A stretch of 64,000 nt of DNA from Bacteroidota bacterium (lineage in GTDB: Bacteria; Bacteroidota; Bacteroidia; AKYH767-A; OLB10), in the NCBI GenBank assembly GCA_016713525.1, contig JADJOZ010000008.1, positions 124,001-188,000 of the forward strand, given 5' to 3'. The translations under genes and the position numbers were made by a program. A model generated the notes under the pieces. It had not been told where the DNA came from. It saw nothing but the letters and a program-made list of their open reading frames with translations, and ran no database searches. This document shows positions 55,277 through 64,000 of this stretch, one piece after another; the stretch's first letter is position 1; each line of letters begins with the position of its first letter.

Positions 55277-56082
55277 AAATCAATTAAATGAAAAACTCAA
55301 TCATCTTTTTATCAATATCAGCGGTAGCTGTTATTGCTATTAATTCTTGCGACAATGTCAGTAAAAAAAACGAAAATGGTCAGACACAATTAGCAAATCC
55401 ATCTAATATAGTTCCTAATCCTGCCATGTCAAATCCAGATAAATTTGCTTGGGATTTATTTATTCAACTAAGCCAAGCATCATCGGAAAATCCAAAACTT
55501 ACCATTTGGGAAACATGGGCTTTAGCTGCTGATGTATTTGTAGACCCGAATGTTGCTCCAACTTGGAAGCCTACTACTGTAAAAGACATAGACAATTTTG
55601 AGACATTACCGTTACAACAATTTGCTCATTTAGGTTTAGACCCCAAAATTTTATTCGACCCCAATTCACCAACTAGAAATGAAACGAGAATGAATAGAGT
55701 TGCTTTCGATTTCATTGTTAGCAATGATTTATATAATGCACAAGGTTTAGAAAGTGTTTATGCTTCATACCCAAATAAAAAGATCGATTTGCCAGTTGAA
55801 GCAAAAGAAATTAAGGCAATATGGGCTACTATAGAAACTAAGGACACTGCAAGGTATCATTTTGCATTAGGCAAAGACGGCAAAACATATTATGGTTTAA
55901 AAGGAATCCACATTATAACTAAGGATATTCCCAATTGGTTTTGGTCAACTTTTGAACACATGGATAACTTTGAAGAATCAGAGGAGTTCAAAAAAGACAA
56001 AGAATTATTGGCATCAAAAGACAGTTATGGATATGATGTAAATGATATGATAAGTGACAACCTTAAAAACGACTTAATAAAT

Positions 56083-57422
56083 CATTATTGTCCGACTAAA
56101 ATAGTAAAAAAATAAGTAAGGGGGCAAAACTATACCCCCTTTTTAGTTAAGTTTGGGTTACCACACTCAAACCATAACTATGAACAAAGTTAATAAATTT
56201 GTCGGACAGCCGGTATTATCACAGATATTAAGCTGTATACCAGCTAAAATCATTGCAGATGCAGCTAAAAAACATCAAAGCAACAAATATTATAAACGGA
56301 TCCCTGTGAGGGTTCATCTTATAAGTCTATTATATGGTGTTTTTAGTTATTGCAATGGTCTCAGAGAATTATGCGAAGGGATGCTAGCATGTGAGGGAAA
56401 GTTGACCCATTTAGGATTAGATAAAGCTCCACCGAAGAGTACATTATCTGATGCAAATAACCGCAGAAGTTATATGGTAATGGAAACAATATATTACCAA
56501 TTACTTCAACGATACCATAGTTTTATCTCGGACACCCGGTTAAAGGGACTGAGTATTAAAAACTTAAAAATAATTGATAGTACCACAATATAAGGGGGCA
56601 TTAAGGTTCATGCTATGATGGATGCTTTTAGTGGAGTAACAGAATTCGTTCGAATGACAGCGGCAAAAGTTCATGATAAGCAGTTCTTGTATAAGTTGAA
56701 ATTACCATCAGATAGTTTTGTTGTATTTGATAAAGCCTATAATTTGTACGCACAATATGCTAAATGGACAAAACAATCGGTTTGGTTTGTTACCAGAATG
56801 AAGGAAAATGCGGTCTATCATGTCACTAAAGTAATAACTGATAACTCTAAGAAAAAGGCAGCAAAGGGGGTTCTTAAAGAGCAATTTATAACCATAGGCT
56901 ATAAGGATGAAACCGGAAAAGTCATTCGATTAAAATTACGAAGAATTGTATTTAATGCCGAAGACGGAAAACAATATGTGTTTATAACTAACAATTTTAA
57001 AATCAGTGCAAAAGAAGTAGCAGCGATATATAAGAATCGCTGGATGATAGAAACATTATTCAAACAAATAAAACAAAATTTTCCTGTGAGATATTTTTGG
57101 GGTGCTACTCCGAATGCAATTAAAATGCAAATCTATTGTGTGTTGATTGCTCAATTGCTGATGGTTGTAATTCGAAAAAAATCAGCAACTAAAAAATCAT
57201 TTGCTAACATGATAACAGTAATAAGATTACACCTGATGAGTTATATTGAACTCTTGGAATTTATAAAAGATACATACAAGGCATGGCGCCGAGCAAACCC
57301 GCCATTAATCTTAAATATTTGATGGGTAGCTACCTACAAAATCAGTCATCCATCAAAGGCTGGGAAGGGTTGATTCCGTTGAGTTTCAGCAAATATTAAA
57401 CTAGTTTAATCGGACAATAATG
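56083..57422 (+). mobile_element. IS4-type insertion sequence with 9-bp target duplication
   Basis: Ends CATTATTGTCCGACTAAA and, inverted, CATTATTGTCCGATTAAA form the terminal repeats. TTAATAAAT occurs directly on both sides (56074-56082 and 57423-57431). Length 1340 bp. It interrupts the CxxCH lipoprotein gene. Confidence 0.9.
56180..57322 (+). pseudogene. IS4-type transposase with an in-frame stop and internal gap
   Basis: From MNKVNKFVGQPVLSQILSCI (DUF4372-like start) the frame reaches LKIIDSTTI and a TAA at about 56591, then continues in frame as GGIKVHAMMDAFSG with the DDE core (VVFDKAYNLY, NRWMIETLFKQIKQNFPV). Family members usually have about 20 more residues between STTI and GGIKVH, so a small deletion probably created the stop. 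Likely inactive. Confidence 0.8.
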
Positions 57423-57957
57423 TTAATAAATAATAAAATGCCGATCAAATGGAATTATTACAGACTAAGAGGGACACAAACGGATTTTACTGACCCAATG
57501 GGTAAGCCCATCGTATTAGCAAACACAAAAATAGAAGATGGCTTTATGCTAACATCATCTTGTATAACTTGCCACGCAAGAGCAACAGTAAGTGCATTGA
57601 CTCCGGATTTAAAACCACAAGGAATTCACCAATATAATAGACTACCAATTTTTAAGTTTACTGATGGAGGACCTGGCGAGCCTGGAGTAATAGGTGCAAT
57701 AAATCCAAATTTGTTTTTCGCTGAATATAATGGAATTCCAGTAGACACATTATTAAAGACATTAAAGCCTAAATATGTTCAGACAGATTTTATGTGGTCA
57801 TTCTTTAGAGCTAAAAGAAAAAAATAAAGTGTTAAGTAGTTGCTGAGAATCTTGGTACGAACGATGCTATAGAAGTTGGGTAGCCAATATCGAGTAGCCC
57901 GCCCCAAAGCGAGGTAACTTCAGGGAGGGGCTATCACAGTTCTGCTGAATTAAAGGC

Positions 57958-58173
57958 ATGAGTTTCGAATTCAAAGGTCTGCGTAAATCGGATATTTTTC
58001 GCAAACTTTTGAGGAATAATTTATCAGTAAAAACATTTGAGGAACTTTCAATACCACTCCATGAAGAATTTTCCAAATCATCACTTTACCCATTCGATGA
58101 GCTCAGAGCAGCCGTGGCAGTTCTCGATTTCAGCCATTTAGCGGATTCGCAAAGTGATGGGTTGAGTTCATAG
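57958..58173 (+). pseudogene. Patatin-like phospholipase remnant
   Basis: The stretch GLRKSDIFRKLLRNN and VKTFEELSIPLH resembles the region of patatin-like phospholipases just after the catalytic Ser segment. The catalytic motifs are absent and the end diverges. Upstream (57899-57950) lie a CGCCCC/GGGGCT hairpin and CACAGTTCTGCTGA, as at 22789. Confidence 0.4.
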
Positions 58174-58591
58174 TAAAGCTCCGCTACTTTCTTTAGAGAA
58201 AAACGAGCTTAAAATAACTGGAAACGGAATGTATCCATTTCTCAAAGATTGATAATAAGTCTTACCCTTACCCAACGGCCATTCTCAAATTTTTACGCCA
58301 CCATTTTCAAAATCGCCTTCAAAAAGCAAGAGTTTCTCCAAATATTTAATAATTATTGTTATTCAATTGCATTAAATAATTTCCTTTTTATTAAAAATTT
58401 GGTAATCATCTTGCGATGAATTATCTTTATCAATATAAGCTGTGAGAGGATTGTGGTAGTATTAAAAGAATATCTCGAATTTAGTAGTGAAGTGCAACCA
58501 AAATAATGATTGTCAAAAAATGTACTTGCTTAAGGCTGAAATAACAGGGATAAAGGGAAATGTGATGTAAACAATTACTAAACGAAAAACT
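58174..58591. repeat. Gap with a fragment of repeat X (copy G)
   Basis: TTTTTACGCCACCATTTTC and CCTTCAAAAAGCAAGAG (58289-58332) match the middle of repeat X. The 3' blocks are missing. No gene is seen in the gap. Confidence 0.6.
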
Positions 58592-59359
58592 ATGCTATTT
58601 GAAATTACAATTTGGGGGCTGGCTAAGCTCTTGATACGATTAACAAAAAAATTCGGGATTGACTGGCTCAAAGCAAAATTCAATATTGATGAAGAATTAA
58701 GCAAATTGATTTATGAATGTATCGATAATCCCGAGAAAATAGGTGATTTATTGCATTACTTTTATGAACATAAAACTTCCGTACAAGTAATCGAAGCGCA
58801 AATACCAATGGTACAGAAATTGCCTGAAGTAGTCAAAGAGGAAAACTTGATATTCCCTGGAAAGAAAATTGAAGTATATAATGATTTTCTGGAAGAAGTA
58901 TTTGCGGTTTGCAAGATCAGGAAACAGCCCATTGTTTTGCAGGGTTTTTTTAATGGTGAAAATTATGTTTCTTATTTTAAGACAAGCCTGGGTAAGGCAA
59001 ATGATATTAAAAAAGGTCCTAAGAGTTTGGAATTTACTTTTGGCACAGGAATTACAATTGAAGAATTCACTGATCCGATACAAAGAAATCAAAGGATAGC
59101 CGAACAAAGGAGAATTTTTGAGCGAAACGCATTTGCTGATTACGATCTGGACGACCCTCATTACAAAGTCCAAATAATATTTGATAACTATATTGAACCT
59201 GTGGGGATAAGTCACACTGCTTTTCAAAGAGATTTTGATCCAAGATTTGATATCCCAAAAGATAATAGCGGATTTAGTGCAATGAAAAGTTCATTACAAG
59301 AGTACATAGACGAAATTATTGAAGATGTTAGAAATTTAAAAGCCCTTAATCGAAATTAA
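58592..59359 (+). CDS. Hypothetical protein, 255 aa
   Basis: An amphipathic N-terminus (MLFEITIWGLAKLLIRLTKK) is followed by a soluble alpha/beta body with EVYNDFLEEVFAVCKIRKQP and FTFGTGITIEEFTDP. The acidic C-terminus has DDPHYKVQIIFDNYIEPVGI. No signal peptide and no recognised motif. It stands alone between X fragments. Confidence 0.6.
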   Translation: MLFEITIWGLAKLLIRLTKKFGIDWLKAKFNIDEELSKLIYECIDNPEKIGDLLHYFYEHKTSVQVIEAQIPMVQKLPEVVKEENLIFPGKKIEVYNDFLEEVFAVCKIRKQPIVLQGFFNGENYVSYFKTSLGKANDIKKGPKSLEFTFGTGITIEEFTDPIQRNQRIAEQRRIFERNAFADYDLDDPHYKVQIIFDNYIEPVGISHTAFQRDFDPRFDIPKDNSGFSAMKSSLQEYIDEIIEDVRNLKALNRN

Positions 59360-59463
59360 AAGTGAAATAGTCTTTTAATTGAAGAATATAAAATAAGTGA
59401 TACAGTTCGGATTTCTGATGAGATTCAATTGTATAATTAAATAATGGTTATACTCTAATTCTG

Positions 59464-59640
59464 GTGACGAAAACAACTTATATTTTTCTAATACTATGCT
59501 TGATTTTATCAAAGTTATATTTTCAAACTAACACCTATGTTAAATTATGGGATATAAATCATGGTGGATCTAGTGTTGAATATTTTTCTACTTTGCAAAA
59601 AACCTTTGATAATGGTTATCAGCCAAGCATCGGTTATCTC
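59464..59640 (+). pseudogene. 5' fragment of a secreted protein cut by repeat X
   Basis: GTG start; signal peptide MTKTTYIFLILCLILSKLYF; then VKLWDINHGGSSVEYFSTLQ and TFDNGYQ, the opening of a family of T9SS-exported repeat proteins (usually WDKxFGG...TxDGGY). The frame runs into repeat X after about 60 residues. Confidence 0.55.
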
Positions 59641-59659
59641 CCTTTCAGGCCATTACGCG

Positions 59660-59960
59660 GGTAGTCCACGAAGTCATTTTACGCCGCCACTTCCAAAACC
59701 CAACTTCAAAAAGCAAGGGTTTTCCCTCGGGTATAAATACGGGAGCAGGTTGTATATTATTGATTGTCAGTTAAATAATATTTGTGCTTTCGACCTTTCA
59801 AAATGGGTGGTTGGATTATGAACTTGTATTTTTAGAGAATTGGTAGCTGGAGCCATTTAATAAAATTAGAGTAAAAATCCTCTGCTACAATAATGCGTAA
59901 ATATCCGTTTTATACGCGGCTAATAGCGTGTATTTGTTGAGTAAATAAGTGAGTTATGAG
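59660..59960 (+). repeat. Dispersed repeat X, copy H, ending in an R'-like box
   Basis: TTTTACGCCGCCACTTCC, GCAAGGGTTTTCCCTCGGG, GGTGGTTGG, TTGTATTTTTAGAG, GCGTAAATATCCGTTTTATACGCGG and a final GTTATGAG (59953-59960). The 5' part of the repeat is missing. Confidence 0.75.
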
Positions 59961-60049
59961 TTATGCTTGGCCTACCTTCGAACTCCGAACCTTATTGCAA
60001 GAAATTAACTTAGATATTCCATTATTGAGATAACTTAACAAAATCAAAT

Positions 60050-61216
60050 ATGAAACATACATGGGGATTTGAAATGAAACCACCGAGCACCAACTTGACT
60101 ATAATAATAGTTGCTGCAATAATCTGTTTGACTTGTTACTTAGTTTGTAACAAGGGAAAAAACATTATTTACAACGAAAAAGATGGACTTCGTGTTATGT
60201 CTGCTCCCGATTCCGCTTCTCTTTCTCAAAACAAGATGCAATTAGATACTACATTAAGAAATATAGAAAAATCTATGAGCCACTATGATACTCTAATTGA
60301 GATTGAACCTGATGAAGCCAAAAAAGCTAAGTTGCGTGATGATAGAAAAGCAAGCGAGAACCTTTATGGTAATTGCAATTCTATGATTGCGGAATATAAT
60401 GAGATTAGTGTGATGCCAAACTCAGATTTGAAAAACGAACGATTTAAGAATTGGATTGATAAATCAAAGAGTTTATTTGGCAAATATTCAAATCAAAGTG
60501 CGAGCACCATTGATGTATTTTTTGACTTGGTTGGGCATACTCGTAAAATAGCTGACAACTTAAAGTTTCAAGTTGAAAAATTGCAAAAGGATACTGCAAG
60601 ATTGAATAAAAACAATGACAACTTAGTGCAACAGTTAACTGCTCAAAAAAAGGAAGTTGAGGATGCAAAAGCAGAGAAAGAAGAAGAGAAAAGAGCAAGA
60701 GTAAAAGCGATTGAAGAAATAGGAAAGGTAAAGGCTGATTCACTTAGGATGGCAACCGACCTAAAAGTAAAGGAAGAAATTATTCTAGAAAATGCTGTGA
60801 TGATTAAAAATCTTAGACCGAATCCTCAAGGCAAAAGACAAAGATTTAAAAATAATATTCTTTATGTCAACAACAACAATTCCGAGTTTAAACTTGAAAT
60901 ATTGTTTCAAGTCAAGTTTTTACCGGGCGTGTCTTCTGATACTATTTATGCCGAAATTGATAAAACAATGAAATTAACTGATGCGAACGTTCCTAAAACA
61001 ATATGTGATAAAACTTTTAATTATCAAAATCATATTTCTTTAAGTAAAACAGATGAAGGGAGAGATTTGAATATTGGATTTATTTATGATAGGGGCTTTG
61101 AATTTGGAGTTTATACAATCACATTGCATTCCACTAATTGTAAAACTAAAATGCCTGAACCATTCAAAATTGAAATACAAAAAGGAGGAGGAGGAATATT
61201 TCCTAATTTGAAATAA
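60050..61216 (+). CDS. Membrane-anchored coiled-coil protein, hypothetical
   Basis: The 388-residue protein has one N-terminal membrane helix (TNLTIIIVAAIICLTCYLVC, about 14-33). A helical region and a strong coiled coil at about 170-255 (QVEKLQKDTARLNKNNDNLV, KKEVEDAKAEKEEEKRARVK) follow, then a C-terminal beta-rich domain (FKLEILFQVKFLPGV to EPFKIEIQKGGGG). I do not recognise the family. The layout recalls stress-envelope or sensor proteins. An alternative start is Met9 at 60074. Confidence 0.6.
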   Translation: MKHTWGFEMKPPSTNLTIIIVAAIICLTCYLVCNKGKNIIYNEKDGLRVMSAPDSASLSQNKMQLDTTLRNIEKSMSHYDTLIEIEPDEAKKAKLRDDRKASENLYGNCNSMIAEYNEISVMPNSDLKNERFKNWIDKSKSLFGKYSNQSASTIDVFFDLVGHTRKIADNLKFQVEKLQKDTARLNKNNDNLVQQLTAQKKEVEDAKAEKEEEKRARVKAIEEIGKVKADSLRMATDLKVKEEIILENAVMIKNLRPNPQGKRQRFKNNILYVNNNNSEFKLEILFQVKFLPGVSSDTIYAEIDKTMKLTDANVPKTICDKTFNYQNHISLSKTDEGRDLNIGFIYDRGFEFGVYTITLHSTNCKTKMPEPFKIEIQKGGGGIFPNLK

Positions 61217-61336
61217 ACATTGAACAGCAAACAAGCATTTGATAAACAGTTGTGGGGGCTTCGGACTTGACGGCTTCGTAGGCACAGCAGCACGAACGCA
61301 TTAGAAAGTAAATCTAGTAATTGGTTCTTTTATTGG

Positions 61337-61381
61337 ATAATTGATTGTAAGAAATACTTGCGGTTTCTTACAATCAATTAT
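61337..61381. terminator. Perfect 18-bp stem-loop, terminator-like
   Basis: ATAATTGATTGTAAGAAA (61337) and its exact complement (61364-61381) enclose a 9-nt loop. It lies 120 bp after the coiled-coil gene, with no strong T-run. It could end transcription or be a protein-binding site. Confidence 0.5.
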
Positions 61382-61570
61382 AGGTGTTTATTACTAATTT
61401 CAAAAGTTGTGATATTTTAATTAATAATAGCATTGAAATCTAATCAAAAACCATCCGCTGCAATCAGTAAATAAATATTTTGTAATGAATACGATTGACA
61501 AATTCGATTTAGCCAGAAATGAATTAAAGAATTATTGTACTGTATCGAAGAAATAAAATTGTTTTCATTT

Positions 61571-61675
61571 TCATGTTCTAAAAATAGGTGGATGGGGTTG
61601 AAACTTGTATTTATAAAGAATTGGGTCCTGAGCTTCTTATCAAATTTGAGTAGAATTAATTTGCTACAAATACAA
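61571..61675 (+). repeat. 3' fragment of repeat X (copy I)
   Basis: TTCTAAAAATAGGTGGATGG, CTTGTATTTATAAAGAATTGG and TTTGCTACAA match the 3' part of repeat X. The terminal box is lost. It occupies the gap before the next gene. Confidence 0.6.
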
Positions 61676-61738
61676 ATACCATGAAAGTACTTATGAAAGT
61701 TAATGTGAATTTTAAAATTTCACTAAGAATTGAAAAAG

Positions 61739-62242
61739 ATGCTGATTTCAAGTACATTAAAAAAACTTAACCTATATATAAATAAAAGAAAATTTGGGAA
61801 GACTCTCACTGAAATTGAATTTGAAGAATCTAACAACAACTTCATTTATGATTTTTTTATACAAAAAGTACATCAGAAGTTCATAAAAACTGATTCGTAT
61901 GAGATTATATTAGCAGATTATAAAGAGGCGAGAGGCTCTTTGATAATTTCATTTGCATTAATAGTATTTGGCACTATTACTAATTACACTCTATTTAAGG
62001 AGAATCTCGAAAAATTTATTTATGATATAAATGATTTGTTCAACGAAAGCGACTTCTATTCTGAACCTTCGTATAATGAAGAATTTGTAAATGAAACCTC
62101 TTCTAATAAAACTATTTCAAATATTATTAAACCACCCAGTTTTATTAACCGTTATAAAAATGGAATCGTCCTCACAGTGGCTTTAGTTATGTCTTCATTG
62201 GGAATTTTTGATGACCAAATTTTTAAAGATCAACAAAAATAA
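61739..62242 (+). CDS. Hypothetical membrane protein, 167 aa
   Basis: The ATG at 61739 is preferred to the TTG at 61730. A soluble N-terminal part (FGKTLTEIEFEESNNNFIYD) is followed by one helix LIISFALIVFGTITNYTLF and a second near the end (GIVLTVALVMSSLGIFD). An acidic segment (NDLFNESDFYSEPSYNEEF) lies between. Family unknown. Confidence 0.55.
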   Translation: MLISSTLKKLNLYINKRKFGKTLTEIEFEESNNNFIYDFFIQKVHQKFIKTDSYEIILADYKEARGSLIISFALIVFGTITNYTLFKENLEKFIYDINDLFNESDFYSEPSYNEEFVNETSSNKTISNIIKPPSFINRYKNGIVLTVALVMSSLGIFDDQIFKDQQK

Positions 62243-62274
62243 TATTCCCGTAAATTGGAATACGGAGCAATATA

Positions 62275-62430
62275 TTGAATATCAAATTCACTAAGTCAAT
62301 TTATAAACAATACGATCAAATAATTGAACAAGAATTATTACAAGTTGAAGTAGAAAAAGATACATTAAAGAAAGAATTTTTAGAAGGTTTAAAGCGGCAA
62401 CTATCAGTCGTTTACCTCAAGTGGCAATAA
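62275..62430 (+). CDS. Small ORF with TTG start, 51 aa
   Basis: From TTG 62275 the frame encodes a charged helix (TKSIYKQYDQIIEQELLQVE, KDTLKKEFLEGLKRQ) ending at TAA 62428-62430. Composition is protein-like but there is no clear ribosome-binding site. It may be a cassette gene or the tail of the preceding one after a frameshift. Confidence 0.3.
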   Translation: MNIKFTKSIYKQYDQIIEQELLQVEVEKDTLKKEFLEGLKRQLSVVYLKWQ

Positions 62431-62439
62431 TATGGCTAT

Positions 62440-62575
62440 TTGAAGGATAGTCCTTCTATTAAAGTTAGGTACAGGAGACAAGACAAGATTAGTCTCCGAT
62501 CCCGATAGTTATTGGGACGCCAACTTCTAGTATCTTGTCACCGTTAAAGGCAATTAGTGCGGACGAATTACGTTA
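62440..62575. repeat. attC-like site, low confidence
   Basis: GGAGACAAGACAAGATTAG faces CTAGTATCTTGTCACC, and GATCCCGATAGTTATTGGGA resembles the loop of the sites at 22748 and 53347. It ends near CCGTTAAAGGC. Confidence 0.4.
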
Positions 62576-62594
62576 AGTGATAAGTTTTTAGAAA

Positions 62595-63002
62595 ATGAAT
62601 AAGTCCGCAAAACGAATTTGTATAACTGTGACTATTATTCTATTCTTTTTGATTTTTACTATTCCTCTGTTTCTTATGGTTTTTTTCGAAAACTTTCCAG
62701 TTAAATCGCCGCCTAAAGTTGTTACCTTAATATTACAACCAGACACAAAATACTCTGCAGGCTATACAGAAGAAAAGTTTGAATCCATTAGCATCGGTAT
62801 GTCCGAAAAGCAAGTGCTGGATATTCTAGGAGAGCCGTTGACTCGTTGGCGACCATACCGGTATACAAAATTCCAAGACAAAGAACATTTCGTAGGACTT
62901 CAGTATAGCGAAAGTCCTGGCAGCGGACATTATAACTTACGACAAATTAATCTTGATAACGGAAAGGTCGCTGAAATAATAAGCTATTTCTATGTCGACT
63001 AA
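62595..63002 (+). CDS. BamE/SmpA-like membrane-anchored protein
   Basis: The 135-residue protein has one N-terminal helix (TVTIILFFLIFTIPLFLMV) and a small domain with FESISIGMSEKQVLDILGEP, the helix signature shared by BamE/OmlA-type and related BLIP-like folds. No lipobox is present, so it is unlikely to be true BamE. The role is unknown, perhaps an envelope or inhibitor-like fold. Confidence 0.6.
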   Translation: MNKSAKRICITVTIILFFLIFTIPLFLMVFFENFPVKSPPKVVTLILQPDTKYSAGYTEEKFESISIGMSEKQVLDILGEPLTRWRPYRYTKFQDKEHFVGLQYSESPGSGHYNLRQINLDNGKVAEIISYFYVD

Positions 63003-63071
63003 AATTCCTTCATAATGCAGTCATTTGTTCCATTTTTTGCATTTATAGCCAGCCTAAAATAAGAGGGTTGG

Positions 63072-63101
63072 TTGATAATTTCAATTATTTTCCTATTTTT
63101 G
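63072..63101 (+). promoter_or_regulatory. Bacteroidota-type promoter of the serine hydrolase gene
   Basis: TTG (63072-63074), a 19-nt spacer and TATTTTTG (63094-63101) fit the -33/-7 consensus. The ATG follows 79 bp later. Confidence 0.6.
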
Positions 63102-63180
63102 AGAAAAAGAGGATTTTTATCCTAATTTACATTAAACCTAATTACCCATCAACCGGTAAAATCAACGATAAATAAAACCT

Positions 63181-64000
63181 ATGAAACTTAAAATATTAAT
63201 CGGGCTAATGTTGATTTTTAACCTGGCAATAGGGCAAAATCAACAAATCACCAGACTTGACGGGAGCAAAATCTCTGCTAGTGCAATTGACGAAACCGTT
63301 AACCGCTTAATGAAAAAGGCTAATGTTCAAGGATTGAGCTTGTCGATAATTAATAAAAGTCAACAACCTTATCTAAAATCTTATGGGTATAAGAATTTAG
63401 ATAAAAACGAGTTTTTAGATTCTGCAACTGTTTTGTATGCAGCATCATTTAGCAAGGCAGTATTTGGCTATTTGACTATGAAATTGGTAGAGGAAAAAGT
63501 GATAGACTTAGACAAACCTCTTTATACCTATTTAAGCAAACCCATCCCGGAGTATGAGTATTTCTCAGATCTGAAATCTGATGACAGATGGAAATTAATG
63601 AATGCAAGAATGTGCTTAAGCCATACAACAGGACTTCCAAATGTTAGATGGGTGCATCCAACAACAGGTGTTCAAGACACACTTGGCATTATGAAAATAT
63701 ATTTTACTCCTGGACAGAAATATGCTTATTCGGGAGAAGGTATTAAACTTTTGCAGTTAGTTATTGAAGAAGTAACAAAGCAAAATGTAGAAGAATTAGC
63801 AATTGAAAAAATCTTCAACCCAATTGGAATGACAAGAACCGGATATATTTGGTATGATCGGTTTGATAATAATTACGCAACGGGGCACCTTTCAGACAAC
63901 ACACTCAATCCAAAGAAAAAGCGAACCAAGCCGGTGGCCGGTGCCTCTTTGGTAACAACAATTACAGACTACACAAGATTTATTGAGCATTTGATGAATC
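63181..64000 (+). CDS. Class C beta-lactamase-like serine hydrolase, partial
   Basis: The protein has a signal peptide (MKLKILIGLMLIFNLAIGQ) and the serine hydrolase fold of PBP4*/EstB type. The nucleophile motif SxxK is SFSK in YAASFSKAVFGYL, and the second motif YxG/N is YSG in KYAYSGEGIKLLQ. The frame is open at the window end, so the KTG-like motif is not seen. It may be an esterase, peptidase or beta-lactamase-like enzyme; resistance should not be assumed. Confidence 0.85.
   Translation, partial: MKLKILIGLMLIFNLAIGQNQQITRLDGSKISASAIDETVNRLMKKANVQGLSLSIINKSQQPYLKSYGYKNLDKNEFLDSATVLYAASFSKAVFGYLTMKLVEEKVIDLDKPLYTYLSKPIPEYEYFSDLKSDDRWKLMNARMCLSHTTGLPNVRWVHPTTGVQDTLGIMKIYFTPGQKYAYSGEGIKLLQLVIEEVTKQNVEELAIEKIFNPIGMTRTGYIWYDRFDNNYATGHLSDNTLNPKKKRTKPVAGASLVTTITDYTRFIEHLMN

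Larger units (their letters stand above)
55288..57827 (+). pseudogene. CxxCH heme-binding lipoprotein split by an IS
   Basis: The first part (55288-56082) has a lipobox (AIAINSCDN) and reads to KNDLIN. The second part resumes at 57432 as NKMPIKWNYYRLRGTQTDF and ends at 57827. Removing the IS and one 9-bp duplicate restores one frame of about 396 residues. The second half has the c-type heme motif CITCHAR. The protein is probably a periplasmic or outer-membrane-attached cytochrome-like protein. The ATG at 57420 is within the IS end and is not a real start. Confidence 0.8.

Overview
The window looks like Bacteroidota DNA. It is AT-rich, has several secreted proteins with a C-terminal type IX secretion (T9SS type A) sorting domain, Bacteroidota-type promoters (TTG, about 19-21 nt, TAnnTTTG), a CusA/CzcA pump fused to TolC, and a DUF6660-like leader gene. 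No rRNA or tRNA gene was seen and the order within the phylum cannot be read from it. REGION 1 (1-8.5 kb) is ordinary chromosome: a truncated TPR/coiled-coil sensor-like gene, a secreted M23 peptidase, about 1.2 kb of low-complexity repeats, a TlpA-like thioredoxin, and an AbiEi/AbiEii-like pair arranged tail to tail with two strong palindromes upstream of the antitoxin. REGION 2 (about 9-54 kb) behaves as an integron-type gene-cassette array without a visible integron integrase. Nearly all genes are on the + strand, most are small, and many are followed by an imperfect palindrome of 95-205 bp with attC layout: outer boxes of the type xxxTAAC...GTTAxxx around a near-complementary stem. The R' box before a cassette is complementary to the R'' box at that cassette's own 3' end, and the box sequence differs from cassette to cassette (six pairs match 9/9). 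Cassettes carry lipoproteins, T9SS proteins, a TIR-like protein, a cytoplasmic trypsin-like protein, membrane proteins and a TlpA protein. NACHT NTPase, GNAT and Xre/RES genes lie in the 12-17 kb stretch, where attC sites are not clear. Two of the apparent cassettes are giant and hold whole operons. One of about 10.4 kb (26.3-36.7 kb) has a membrane protein, Dps, TetR, a kelch-like T9SS protein, a lipoprotein, a cupin and a TolC/HlyD/RND efflux system. One of about 8.4 kb (41.7-50.1 kb) has a DUF6660-like protein, a CzcA-TolC fusion, CzcB and a heavy-metal P-type ATPase. Each giant cassette carries, near both ends, a long hairpin with the same two A.A mismatches. Two near-identical IS1182-like elements sit at the same position inside the attC R' box that follows each giant cassette. 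Two dispersed non-coding repeat families, called X and Y here, lie between cassettes, and several copies end exactly in an R' box. A tyrosine recombinase plus IS91-type transposase element lies at 23.9-26 kb. REGION 3 (54-64 kb) continues with more degraded cargo: a metalloprotease with two in-frame stops, a CxxCH lipoprotein split by an IS4-type element with a 9-bp target duplication, a patatin-like remnant, hypothetical coiled-coil and membrane proteins, a BamE-like protein, and the start of a class-C-beta-lactamase-like serine hydrolase. About a dozen genes are broken by single-base indels, nearly all in homopolymers, and the two IS1182-like copies are broken at complementary places. Much of the apparent pseudogenisation may therefore be assembly error.
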